Notes under the pieces: generated by a model
Told to the model about the DNA's origin: nothing
Seen by the model: only the letters and a program-made list of their open reading frames with translations
Databases searched by the model: none
In this document: piece by piece, positions 1-10,962 of the stretch
Position numbering within the stretch: position 1 is the first letter of the stretch
How the letters are laid out: each line of letters opens with the position of its first letter
From: Diogma glabrata
Taxonomy: Eukaryota; Arthropoda; Insecta; Diptera; Cylindrotomidae
Reading direction: 5' to 3'
Assembly: GCA_963693315.1 (NCBI GenBank)
Contig: OY856186.1
Location: forward strand, 287,510,930 to 287,574,929
DNA length: 64,000 bases
Program-made: the position numbers and the translations under genes

Positions 1-720
1 GAATTATGGCATTATAAGTTTGTCAAAAAATGTTGTCAAGTGTGTCAAAAGAAAGGTTTTTATTTATTTTTTACCCAATTTTTTTAGAAAAAAATAAAAT
101 TAATAGTTTGTATGACATGATATTTTATTATTATTATAGAGAACTATGGCATTATAAGTTTGTCAAAAAATAATGTCAAGTGTGTCAAAAAATGATTTCA
201 TTTTTTTTTTTAGCCAATTTTTTGGAAAAAAAATGTAGCTGGTTTTATGACGTAAATGTAATTTAAAATGAAATTGGACATGGAAGTTTTTGAATTTGTT
301 ATAGTTTTTGAAATATTTTTGGAATTTTGAAAAAGTTTGTATTTTTGATTTTGTAATAATTTTTGCAATATTTTTAGAATTTCGGCCAAAGTTTTAATTG
401 TTGATTTTGTAAGAATTTTTGGAATATTTTTAGAATTTTATTATAATTTTTGGAATTTTGAAAAAATTTTCAATTTTTGATTTTGTAATAATTTTTGCAA
501 TAATTTTAGAATTTTGGAAAAAATTTGAATTTTTAAGAATTTTTGAAATATTATTCGAATTTAGAAAAAATTTAAATATTTGATTTTATTCTAATTTTTG
601 GAATATTTTTGGAATTTTGAAAAAGTTTGATTTTATTTAATTTAACAATATTTTTGGAATTTTGATTATAATTTTCCGGCAACGTATTGATGTTTCGTGT
701 TAGTTTTGTAATAAGCTTTT
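1..720. repeat. AT-rich degenerate tandem repeats at left edge
   Basis: Two direct copies of a roughly 55-bp unit containing GGCATTATAAGTTTGTCAAA occur at about 1-60 and 141-190. From about 270 to 670 the sequence is an irregular array built from variants of ATTTTTGGAATTTTGAAAAA. No coding potential is seen. The stretch lies inside an Abl intron, because the last Abl exon in the window ends with a donor at 1646/1645. Confidence 0.6.
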
Positions 721-1646
721 AAAAAGATATAAAAAAACTAGTTCTTTAACAAAGAGTTATGTTTGATATACATCGCTGCCCAAAACTAAAAACCATGTCC
801 TCATAAAAGTTTTTTGCCGAAAACTATATCAAAATCCTTAACCCAGACCGAAGTCTTGATATCTCAGAGCTGTGAGATTTCAGCCCCTCAATATTTTGAA
901 CGTTAGTATAATAACACATACTGGCAATTTCTACAATCAATTGTTCGAATTTCTGAAGCTATTGAAGGAATATTAGAGTTGAAGAATATTGTTTTCCTGT
1001 TGTGAAACAATAAATGTGTTTAATACATACAACCTGGTGTTTCTGCTTACTAATGTGATTGAATCCAGAAGGAGGAATCGAAAATTTACCAAATTTGCCA
1101 ACGCATTTTTAAATTTATCCTTTTTATAATTAATTCGAGGTAACAGAAATAATAATTAATTCGGAATAATACAAATCTGTAAAATTTTGCAGAGAGAAAA
1201 GATAAGCCCTTAGAATAAAAAACAATACGACACAGATATATCTTTTTGATCAGATAGATATTTAAAAAAAACTATCATCTGCTTTTGATTTGTAAAATAT
1301 TTATAGAATCTGTCCGAACTGAAACAACAATGATAAATATCAGAACATATATTATTGTTTAATTTTAAACTGAGATCTCTAGAGTTAGCTAGTCACACTG
1401 ATAATCGTATTTGGAATCAATAAGTATGGTGACTATGTTTACCGAAAGATGTCAAGCAGTGTTTATTTTTGGAATTTGTTCAATTAAGCTCAATTATTTT
1501 TATAATATGAGGCAAAACGTAGTCTCATTATCAAACAATTATACATAGTGTCATTTTATAGTTTATCATGCTTAAACCTTATCATGGCGACCGAATGAAA
1601 CCGAAGCAAACAAACTTAAAAATTGGTTTTAAAATTAAAATCTTAC
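721..1646 (-). other. Abl intron, no other feature seen
   Basis: This is AT-rich sequence downstream (on the minus strand) of the last Abl coding exon in the window, starting with the donor GTAAGA at 1646-1641. No further Abl exon, conserved ORF or repeat with clear boundaries is visible, so the next exon must lie outside the window. Confidence 0.6.
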
Positions 1647-4600
1647 CTTGTTCGTTTTGGTGGCACTGGAGCTGTTTTACCCTTCTTATTGGTGGTTCTT
1701 CTCATTTGAACGCTGTTCGATTTTCCCGTTGTAAATGTACTTAATTTAGTTGATGAACTGCCGGTTTCTAAAATCCAATTAAAATAATTTAAAATTTAAA
1801 TTGTAATCGTTAATTTCTTCGTTACCAGATAATAGTGTGATCACTGTTTCATTACATCCAATTGCATGCGAATTCATTTGAGATTTTTTACCCATTTGAG
1901 GCGTTAGAATACTTTGAGCTACACCCTGTAATTGTTTTTCAACGGCTTCTGTTATCGATGATTCCTGAAACATATGTTCCAATGCATGATGAATATTTTT
2001 AAATGATGGTCTATCTTGAGCATTCCATTGCCAACATTGTCTCATTAAATCGTAAACTTCTGGAGGACAACCAGGTGGACGTTCCATTCTATATCCCGAT
2101 TCTAATTTATGGAATACATCTGTTAAATCAATGCCAGGATATGGAGACATTCCATATGTTGCAATTTCCCATAATAATACTCCAAAAGCCCATACGTCTG
2201 ATTTTGTACTGGATACACATATATAAACGTAAATCACACTTTCCACAAATAAAAATTAATATAGACTTACCTAAATTTATTGTACGCTAATCCTTCGGGT
2301 GCCGTCCATTTTATAGGGAATTTCGCTCCGGCATGTGCGGTATACGTATCATCTCGCATTAATCTTGCCAATCCAAAATCAGCTACCTTCACTATATTAT
2401 TATCACCAACTAAACAATTTCGAGCTGCTAAATCACGATGTATATAATTCCGACTTTCCAAATAGCTCATTCCGGATGCAATTTGTGTTGCCATATAAAG
2501 TAATGCAACCGCATCTAACGTATCACGTCCAGCAGATCGTAAGAAATCTAATAAATTACCATGGCTCATAAATTCGGTTATTATATAAAATGGTGGTTCC
2601 CTAGTACAGACTCCTGACAGAATAAAGAAAATATATTATTAATAATACATATATTAAAAATTTATTATTTGTATTTATGATTAAATTTCAAAAAAAACTT
2701 TTGTTTACCGATTAACTGAACCAAATTTGGATGTTTCATTTCTTTCATTATTGCTGCTTCTTCGAGAAAATCTTTTAATGCCATTGTATCTTCTTTAAGG
2801 GTTTTAACTGCAACTGTATTTCCATATCTTTTCCATATTGCTTCATAAACTTCACCATATTGCCCGCCTTAAAAGAACAAAGAATAATAGGAAACTTAAC
2901 GACAAGTTAATAATCGAAACTTCTTATTTTTTTTGTAAACTGTGTACCTAGTAGGTTGCAATATGTGTCACAACAACATACAAAAACATTATAAGATCTG
3001 TGTATTGCAACGACATGCGTTTCGTTGATGAATGAACAAAATAGGTTTTTGTTTTTCTTTTTTAAAGAATGGGCAGCTAATAAAAAACCTTAGATGGTTC
3101 TGTTGAGTCTATAGTTTGGCGACCGAGCTTTGAGAGGCCGACAATTATCGACAAAACATAAAAGTTTAGCTCCGAATTAAATACACTATTTTTCGGCAAA
3201 AATTTTAAATTTTTCATGAATATGAAATTAATACATAAATTTTTTTTTCAAACATCTTACTTTACTGTCGCCGCAAAAATATGAAAAGAAAATGGCGACA
3301 CTTTAAAGCCGCCGAAAAAATATGAAAGTTACTTGCCGTAAAATTATGAAAGTTACTTTTTTTTTTTTTATTTTCAAAAATTATTTGGTTAAGGCCTTTG
3401 GACCATATTACCAATTACACAATCTATTTAGTGTCGGTTTAGACATGATTTTATATAATCCAAGTAAATTTAAAATTATGTAAGAGTTATAGTTTCTGTG
3501 TAAACATGAAAGGAGATTAATTTAAGATATTTTTGTGAGGTTGAGACGACCAAATGCGGTCGGAGACCAGGGGGGACCCTATCATCCAGGAGAGAGTTAT
3601 GAGCCTATTGGACTGTATTCTTATGTCGAACATGAACATAACTTATCGATGAAAGTTACTTGATTGCCGTCGTAAAAAAAAAGGGATACTTTACAGCCGC
3701 TTTGATTATATGTCAAAAAATTAAGACTTTAACCTTCTCCCTAGCGGCAGTAAAGTTAAATTTTGCAGCCGTTTGCAGCCGATCAAGTGACGCATTCTAT
3801 TCTCAAAAATTAATTCCCAAATGTAGAGTTAGTTGGCTCATATTTCGAAAAGGCAATGACACAGCATCACCAAGGCATACTTCATAAGAGTCCCACCGTT
3901 GACTTCATCGCCAGCACCTCTAAGATATCAACTTGGCAAGTAATATATCACTGCTATAGCCAATAGTATATAATATCTCACGTTAACTCGTACGTTAAAA
4001 GAGGAGATTCTAGTCACATTAAGTATGCGGTGTTGTCATACAAGTAGATAAAAAAACAAAATCAAATAATTAGTTTAAACTTTAAATAAAATACAACAAA
4101 TGTGAAATTTTATTGACGTACCTCCTAGTTTATGCTTCATTACTATGTCTGTCCTGCAAATTTCCCATTCGTCTGGTTCAGGGCTTAGAGGAAATACCGT
4201 TGGTTTATTTTGTTTCGGTGCGGGATAGAGAAGAGGAGTTATTAAACCATGACCTTCATGAGGTACACTATGATGATGTACTAATTCTGCTAGAGTATTG
4301 AATTTAGCTTCAGCAGTAACATAAACTTTACCATCCGAATCTTCCGAGATTCGATAATGATAAACGCGTCCTTCATATCTGTAATAACGAACAAGTTACA
4401 TATGCATAATATTTGAATATATTTTATAAGAACAAACCTTAAACTAATACTTCGTTGACCTGGAGAACTTTCACTTTCTCTAACCAAAAAACTCCCATTT
4501 ATACCTGAACTGAGCAAATATTCAGCTGCATTTCTTGATATCGGTCCATGATACCACGAATGCTTTTCTAGAGAATTAACCGGTGTAACATAATTTGATG

Positions 4601-5510
4601 GAACCCATCCAACAAGGCCTGCATCAGTATGAGCTTCACACCATTCACCTGATTTATTATATGATAAAATCCTAACTTGCTGTCCTTTACGTAAACTTAA
4701 TTGATTTTCACCCCCAGCTGAAAAATCATATAAAGCCACGAATAATTGGGGATCATCTTCTTCAGGTCCTGGAGCAAGTAGATTTTCTTTCGATGTCCAT
4801 CGATTTGCTGTCTCAAATCCAATTGTCTGTGGTTGGGAAAGTGATTGTGATACAAGAGAACTATCTTGAATTTGAGATAATAAATCGGTTTCGGATGGAG
4901 CAGTCCCTGGTGGTGGAATATGAGGTAATGGTCTTGATTGTAACAAAGCCTCTGAAACAATAAAACAAAAAGGGATTAAAATGCTTTCCTTTCCTTTTGT
5001 AAATATTTTAAAACAGGTTTGATCATGTTCAAAAATATAATAATTTTTTATAGTATGGAAAAACGCAAACAAAACATATAAGTTAATTCGTTGTTTTTCA
5101 CATGGATAAAACTATAGCAAAAAAAACAAACAGCTGGACCCCACATATGTATCCAAATGAAACTATTTAAAATTATTATTTATTGTTATTTTTCCACCAC
5201 ACAGAGAACAAAAAAAATTTATCGAATTTTAATTAAAAATTGCACTACGTTTTCTTTTATATTCACAAATTACTAATTACATTTTTATATAATTACATGT
5301 ATATGCAGTTTTCAATGTGCTATAGCATTGTTTAGATAATTAAAATAATATATGCATATAAAAAAAATCACCATTATGTTCTGTGAATATATTTGAACCC
5401 AAAATTCTGGAATCTTTTGGTACTCTTGGTTTAGTACGGGAAGAACGAATCGATGCTCCTGTACCTAAAGAAGCCCCTCCTATTCTCTCTTTGCCTTGTT
5501 GTGCCCCCAT
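1647..5510 (-). CDS. Abl: Abl non-receptor tyrosine kinase, seven 5' coding exons (3' part outside window)
   Basis: Cytoplasmic Abelson tyrosine kinase, which phosphorylates cytoskeletal and signalling proteins. Coding exons in transcript order are 5510-5372, 4951-4438, 4378-4122, 2867-2709, 2613-2271, 2208-1826 and 1767-1647. All introns are GT-AG and all split codons join in frame (638 codons plus 2 nt). The start is the ATG at 5510 because it gives MGAQQGK, the Gly2 myristoylation start of Abl; the upstream in-frame ATG at 5549 would bury it. SH3 spans about residues 116-171 and SH2 about 179-270 (WYHG, FLVRES). The kinase has a GGGQYGEV loop at 303-310, Lys325, gatekeeper Thr369, HRD 415-417, DFG 435-437 and activation-loop Tyr447. 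The last exon encodes a basic, proline-rich start of the tail (APVPPKRT). The long tail and F-actin-binding domain are missing only because the window ends. Nothing suggests a pseudogene. Confidence 0.97.
2868..4121 (-). other. Abl intron 3 (about 1.25 kb)
   Basis: This is the largest intron fully inside the window. It separates the exon ending in MKHKLG from the exon with the kinase glycine loop (donor GTACGTC at 4121, acceptor AAG ending at 2868). It contains short direct repeats of a GCCGCCGAAAAAATATGAAA type near 3270-3360 and 3660-3780, and no convincing second gene; small ORFs here lack any recognisable domain. Confidence 0.8.
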
Positions 5511-5830
5511 TTCTACCACTGTCAATTGGCAGACAAAACATTCCTTCAAGACGAAAGCATCGTCCGCATAGAGAGACGAAAACTATTTTTTAATTATTGT
5601 CTTAATATTGTTCTTAAATACTTTTGTCTTTTATTTATTATGATTATAAATATTAATCAATTTTACACAAAACGAAATTATTAGAAATACTATTTTGATT
5701 TGATGCGGTGTTTTAAATATAATATAATTTTTCCTTTTAAATGGTTCAACTTCAATCACCGTACATCTTTGACGTCGATTATTTAGTTAACTGTCTCTCT
5801 GTTCGTAGCGCTGCTGATTATAAAAGAGAA
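5511..5830 (-). promoter_or_regulatory. Abl 5' leader and probable promoter region
   Basis: This sequence lies immediately upstream of the Abl start codon. It contains no further Abl coding sequence and ends near a TE-like repeat at 5909. The leader and transcription start must lie here unless an upstream noncoding exon exists. No core promoter motif is clear enough to place the start site; the assignment rests on position. Confidence 0.35.
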
Positions 5831-5908
5831 TGATAAATGATATTTCGATTGCTGATATTCAGCATATTAACAATAAAACTTTCAAATTTTGTTTTTGGGT
5901 AATTAATT

Positions 5909-6795
5909 CCCAACGAATTTCGTTTCTACAGGAGAAAGTTTCTACAGCTTTTCCATAAGAAGATTACACTACGATTCTATCTCGATTCTTTCTTTAACAT
6001 TTAATGTCTTTTGATTGGTTAATTTGCCATCTTTTTACAAGTTTTAATTAAGTGAACTAAAGCAAAAAAAAACACCAATGTTTAACTTTTTATTTCATGA
6101 TTATGTTTACCGTGAGAAAATGTTTTTTAATTTTAAGCAATGTTTATATTAAAATATGTATACAAAATATAACATGAAAGTGAACTTCAAAAAATTAAGT
6201 GAAACGTGGAAAGTGAAAATGAAAAATTTATAAAGAAACGCTTATGTTTAATAATATTTGTTCAAATTTTTATATAAAGAAAATAATGATGGCGACTGAT
6301 ATTTCTTTTCGGTAATATTAAATTAAAATAGTTTTTATCTTTATTTCAATAAACAAATTTCTTTTACGTTTTCAGATGCATCGGGAGAAAAGAAAATGGT
6401 AAAAATTAATGTAAATTTTGTATTAAGTATAAATAAATAAATTTTAAATAAATAAATTAAATTCAACTAAAACAAAATATGTTTTAATTATATTGCAATG
6501 TTTTATTTAAATTGACTATTGATAGAATCGTAGGTGAAAACTAACAAAATTTCTATAAAGAATCGTTGAAGAAAGTTTTTAAAATTTCCCTATAGAATCG
6601 ATGAGGAATATTCCATAGCGATTCAAGCGGTAGTATTACATGATGAATCATAGTAGAGCATTCGTTCACGAATCTAGCGGACATTTTATTTTTTTGCAAA
6701 CAAATTTCCATACCTTTTCCATCACGATTCTACTACTCAGTAAAGAAGTTTCTTCAACGATTCATGGACGAATCGATGACATTTTATTCGCTGGG
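5909..6795. mobile_element. Non-autonomous repeat A, copy 1, short inverted termini
   Basis: It begins CCCAACGAATTTCG and ends TTCGCTGGG, so the ends read CCCA(A/G)CGAAT on opposite strands. The interior is full of GATTC/GAATC motifs. A second copy lies at 15701-18226 and matches at both ends and through the interior. No target-site duplication could be agreed between the copies, so the family is unassigned. It resembles a DNA-transposon derivative. Confidence 0.6.
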
Positions 6796-7222
6796 TTATT
6801 GCATATAATTTGCATAATTTTCATTAAAATAAAACAGTCTAATTTTGACTTTTTGACTTTTGATTATTATTTAAATTATAGAAATACGCTTTTCGGCAAG
6901 ATTACTTTATCTTAGGCGCGAGTGGATTTTTTTTTTATTATTTTTATCGTAAATTAAGAAAATTTAGTAAAAGGGACAATTTTGATCGTTTATCTTATAA
7001 GCACATAGGAAATAAAGCAAAAGTAAGTAAAAAATAAAAAAAATTTGTCAAAACCAGTGCAATTTTGTATGGATTTTGCTTTTTTCAAAGGCCTGTATCT
7101 TGGACCCCGGGGCTCAGATACAACTCGTTTTGGTTTTATTCGCTTCAGAGTGATTCTCTATCAAATGGAAAAAAAATTCTTGGCGCCTAAGTAAAAGTAA
7201 TATCCCCGAATGAAAATATATG
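6796..7222. other. Intergenic, nothing recognised
   Basis: AT-rich sequence between repeat A copy 1 and the MITE at 7223. No ORF of note and no match to other repeats in the window was found. Confidence 0.5.
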
Positions 7223-7707
7223 TATAGTAGAATTTTTTTGCCAGCGAACACAAAATTTGTTTGTTATGCGCATATTGTTTGCACATGCGCATGCACATGC
7301 GCATATTGTTTGCACATTCAGTGTCTCGATTAAAATATTAAAAAAAACTATTGGGGTCCCATTGAAATGGACAAAAAAAACACATAAAATTTATAAATTA
7401 CTATTGAAATTCAACCAATTATAATAGAAACCCAAAAACTAGTAGAAATATTAATGATTTTGTAGGAAATATAACAAAATTTTGATAATTAAAAATAATT
7501 ATAATAAAAATAACGACGCCTATGGAAACAAATATCACAACAAACAAATGGTCCGAACTAGAAGTAGTAATTTAACTAATATAATTGTTTTGAAAACAAA
7601 TTTATCCCAAAATAAATAATACATCTCTGTTTTACTTTTTGTTTTATCTTTTTTCTCTTGCTGCGTCGTAGCTGTCAGAAATTCGCTGGCAAAAAAATTC
7701 TACTATA
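7223..7707. mobile_element. MITE B, copy 1 (about 25-bp terminal inverted repeats)
   Basis: The ends are TATAGTAGAATTTTTTTGCC and its complement (…AAAAAAATTCTACTATA), giving an inverted repeat of about 25 bp followed by CAGCGAA on both sides. A second full copy is at about 9821-10287, in the same orientation with many substitutions. A TA target is likely, suggesting a Tc1/mariner-type MITE, but this is inference. Confidence 0.75.
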
Positions 7708-8074
7708 CAGTGCCGTCTCAATGTATTTGGGGGCCCCAGGCCCACTAATTCTAGGGGGCCTTTTCGAAAATTAACAATAAGACTGCGTTCTAATTGATGC
7801 TTAATTGTACTAAACGTGCTAAATCAATTTAGTCAACTATTTTATTTGACTAAATTATATTTTGTTTCTAAATAATTTGGAAGAAATTCATACGTTAAAC
7901 AATATCTGACAACTTGATTATATTAATTTGAATTAAAATTCGGTAATTTTGTAAAACTAAATTTAGATTTAGCAGTTTCGTACAATTTAGCAGCTAATTG
8001 GAACCCAGTCTAAATTAAATTAAAAAGCATAATTACTTACGGGTTTTTGAGGTTTATTATAATGTTTATTTTAT

Positions 8075-8358
8075 TTAAATATTTTTTCTCCTCACTTTTT
8101 TGTCAACAAATTTATCTACAACATCTTCAAATTCTATAGATTTTAATAAATCACTTTCTATGCACATCAAGGCAAGGGAATTCAGTCGCTCCTGCGGCAT
8201 GCTGTTTCGCAAATCATTTTTTATGTATTTCATCGCCTAAAAAGACGGTTCTCCTGAACAATTAATGATCTTAATGGTTAAAAAAATTTTAAATGCTCTT
8301 TCTATGTTTGGAAACATATTAATTAAATTCTTTTGAATAATAAGTGTTATCCTCAATA
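8075..8358 (-). pseudogene. hAT transposase C-terminal dimerisation domain remnant
   Basis: Minus-strand translation gives a typical hAT C-terminal region. It contains a FPNIERAFKIFL segment, a Cys-Ser-Gly-Glu motif (normally followed by RSFS, here damaged by a stop), then a helix rich in ER..SLALM.IESDLL and a natural stop at 8077-8075. Most of the transposase is missing, so this is a decayed fragment of the surrounding element. Confidence 0.75.
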
Positions 8359-8742
8359 AGAGATATAACGAGAAATATTTTCTAATATATTCAATATTCA
8401 AAGATTTTCTGATATAAATTATAATGTCTTTTTGTGATTATTTAATAGCTATTTATGAAACAAATTGCTAAATTAGGTTGTTTTAAGCACGATATGTGAA
8501 ATTGGCAACCGAGGCGAAGCCGAGGTTGACAATACATCGAGTGCTTAAAACAACTAATTTAGCAACGTGTTTCATACAAGATTTTTTGTAACGAAGCTGC
8601 AAAATTAAATTTTTGTAAAAAATACAACTAAAAAAATTGTATTTGTATCTAGTACGTTTTGAGCAAACCAATTTGATCTTATAAGGAGTATGTAGCCTTA
8701 GTTTTCTTTTAGTTTTCATACTGCCAATTGTGAAAAATATCA

Positions 8743-9081
8743 AGATAAGTTCAAGTGATGATGATTTTGTATCGTCAGATATAGAAAAAGCAGCAAAAGA
8801 AAGCTATTTCTATAATCGTACCGGAAAAATTGGCGTACGAAACTTCATACAAAAATTTTGATGAGTGGTTCAAAGAATCAAAAACTATAACAATCAATGA
8901 CATGGTCATGCTGGCATATTTTGTAAGAAAACAAGGATCCATGAAACCTTCAACATCGTGGTGCGAGTACTCTAAACTAAGAACTATGGTTTATTTGAAC
9001 GCCAGCGTGGATATGAAATCATTCACGAATTTGATAGCTTTATTTAAGCATTACTCTAGTAAATTTGGTCAGATTCATTAA
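8743..9081 (+). pseudogene. Fragment resembling tyrosine-recombinase (Crypton-like) core-binding domain
   Basis: An 83-codon frame (8830-9081) reads like the SAM-like core-binding domain of eukaryotic Crypton/DUF3504-type tyrosine recombinases: a Y..F..W helix, then LAYF, then PSTSWCEYSKLR, then a lysine/phenylalanine-rich helix. A second frame just upstream (about 8743-8815, acidic then IEKAAKES) appears to be its N-terminus displaced by a one-base frameshift. The frame runs into the palindrome at 9067 and stops there. No catalytic R-H-R-Y part remains. The family call is from pattern memory and is moderate at best. Confidence 0.4.
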
Positions 9082-9240
9082 AGTACTAATTGTAGTTGTT
9101 TAATAGTTTATTAAAGCATTAATAATAATAGTTTAATGATTCATTAAAGTACTTATACTTTAATGAATCATTAAACCATTATTATTAATGCTTTAACAAA
9201 ATATTAAACAACTACAATTAGTACTTTAATGAATCTGACC
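9067..9240. repeat. 174-bp foldback inserted in the recombinase-like fragment
   Basis: Left arm starts GGTCAGATTCATTAAAG at 9067 and right arm ends CTTTAATGAATCTGACC at 9240. The arms are nearly complementary throughout with a centre near 9150. The insertion truncates the recombinase-like reading frame with a TAA. It looks like a small foldback element nested in the hAT. Confidence 0.8.
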
Positions 9241-9492
9241 AATGTACTAGATTAATGCTTAAATAAAGCTCATTTAATTACTAAAATGACGCACGAAAAG
9301 GCGTAGATTTTGCAACTTAGTTACAAAAAATGAATTTTTGGAATTGGCATGGGCCCAGTAAAAAAAATTGCATTGTTGTTTTTTAAATTTATTATTTGAA
9401 GCGTTCATTTTCATATTTTTATGAGTGTTTTATGGTGGGCCCCCGGCCCAGGGCCGGGTGGGCCGTACCGTAGTAACGGCACTGCTACTATA

Positions 9493-9820
9493 TACACATT
9501 GTACAGGGGAGAGAAACCTAATAATTTTAGAACAGAAACAAAACCCCTATATATAAGCCTGATTCATTTTTTAGCACAGAAAAAATCGTTAACTTGTAGC
9601 GCCATTTTGAAATTAAAACTCAATATAAAAGAAATTCCAAAAATGTTTAACGCCATCTGGAAAAATAAAACGATCCATATAAAAAAAATTCAAAAAAATT
9701 TAATCAAAAACACCAATCCAATTTTTTGCATAGGACAATGTCCATTGTTTTTTTTAATATGGCGTCAATGAATTGGGCTTGAAGAACATAGGAGGTATGT
9801 ATATGGTAGAATAGTAGTAT
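9493..9820. repeat. Dispersed repeat C, inverted copy
   Basis: About 9537-9785 matches the reverse complement of 19640-19850: both contain the ACAAAACCCC edge, blocks around AAATTGGCGC/ATGGCGT motifs and runs of TTCAAAAAA. No protein or terminal structure can be assigned. It links this block with the stack at 18.8-19.9 kb. Confidence 0.45.
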
Positions 9821-10287
9821 ATAGTAGAATTTTTTTACCAGCGAACACGAAATTTGTTTGTTATGCGCATACTGACATGCACATGCGTGAATATTCAGTG
9901 TCTCGATTAAAATATTAAAAAAAACTGTTGGGGTCCCTTTGAAATGGACAAAAAAAACGCTTAAAATTAATAAATTACTATTGAAATTCAAACAATTATA
10001 ATAGAAAACCAAACACTACCTAGTAAAAATATCAATGATTTTGTAGGTAATATAACAAATTTTGATAATTAAAAATAATTATAATAAAAATAACGACGCC
10101 TATGTAAACATTTATCACAACAAACAAATGGTACGAACTAGGAGTAGAAATTTAATTAATATAATTGTTTGGAAAACAAATTTATCCCAAAATAAATAAT
10201 ACATCTCTGTTTTACTTTTTGTCTCATCTTTTATCTCTTGCTGCGTCCTATCTGTCAAAAATTCGCTGGTAAAAAAATTCTACTCTA
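9821..10287. mobile_element. MITE B, copy 2
   Basis: Starts ATAGTAGAATTTTTTTACCA and ends TAAAAAAATTCTACTCTA, with an interior collinear with copy 1 at 7223 (including TTGGGGTCCC and ATAACGACGCCTATG blocks). The right end has C for A in CTCTA. It is slightly shorter than copy 1 mainly because it lacks the repeated GCGCATATTG segment. Confidence 0.75.
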
Positions 10288-10334
10288 CACCTTTGTATTA
10301 CCCTTTTTTTATAAAAAATCAGTAATAGCGACAT

Positions 10335-10575
10335 GGCTGCAAAACCAACAATTATTTTTAATGGTTTGGTTTTTGGTTTTTCTCAATAGCCAAAATTGGT
10401 TTTGTTTGGTATTGGTTTTGTTAAAAGACAAGTTTTGGTTTTGGTTTTTCTAAACAATAAATCTTGGTTTTGGTTTCGACTTTGGTTTTACTATGCAATC
10501 AATATGTTTTAGTTTTGGTTTCGGTTTATCTAAACCCCCTAAATTTGATTTTGGTTTCGGTTTGGTTTTTTTTAT
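10335..10575. repeat. Low-complexity GGTTTTGGTTTT tract
   Basis: A degenerate array of TTTTGGTTTTGGTT-type units with a similar tract at 18780-18972. No coding potential is seen. The two tracts lie near related dispersed repeats, so they may be an internal part of one repeat family. Confidence 0.6.
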
Positions 10576-10577
10576 AT

Positions 10578-10962
10578 GGAGTACGTTCCGAAACTTTACT
10601 ATAGTTAACTATATTTAAATAATATTTAAATCCGGTCGTTCAGAAACGAAATAGTAAAGTTAATATTTAACTATTTGACAGCTGTTTGCGTTCAGAAACA
10701 CACTAGTCCAAGCCCACATTTATTTAAAAATTAAATCTGCTCTCGAGTAGAGTTAAAAATTAAATAATTAAATACACATATTCATAAGCATTATTTAAAA
10801 TTTAACGATTTCAAATTGACAGTTCAATTTATTTTGAAATTGCAGCATATATATTTTTCAAATTCTGAATGAAATGCAAGTTTTCTATAAATATTTTAAT
10901 TCGGTTGATTTGATTGGTGCAATAAATATTTAACTATAGTAAAGTTTCTGAACGTACTCCCG
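10578..10962. mobile_element. MITE D, copy 1
   Basis: The left end GGAGTACGTTCCGAAACTTT and right end AAGTTTCTGAACGTACTCC form a terminal inverted repeat that continues as ACTATAGTTAA. The interior has a CTCTCGAGTAGAG palindrome. A second copy beginning at 10961 shares the interior but is split by a 3.5-kb block and finishes at about 14872. Confidence 0.65.

Larger units (their letters stand above)
7708..9484. mobile_element. hAT element with perfect 8-bp target duplication
   Basis: Inverted ends read CAGTGCCGT at 7708 and, on the other strand, CAGTGCCGTTACTACGG ending at 9484, with GGGCCC-rich subterminal sequence on both sides as in many hAT elements. The flanks are identical: CTACTATA at 7700-7707 and at 9485-9492. 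The left duplication is the terminal part of MITE B, so the hAT jumped into the edge of that MITE. Inside are a hAT transposase C-terminus on the minus strand and an unrelated recombinase-like fragment. Confidence 0.88.

Noticed and set aside
5340..5549. Abl start at the upstream in-frame ATG (5549)
   Set aside because: It would place 13 residues before MGAQQGK and destroy the N-terminal myristoylation signal conserved in insect Abl.
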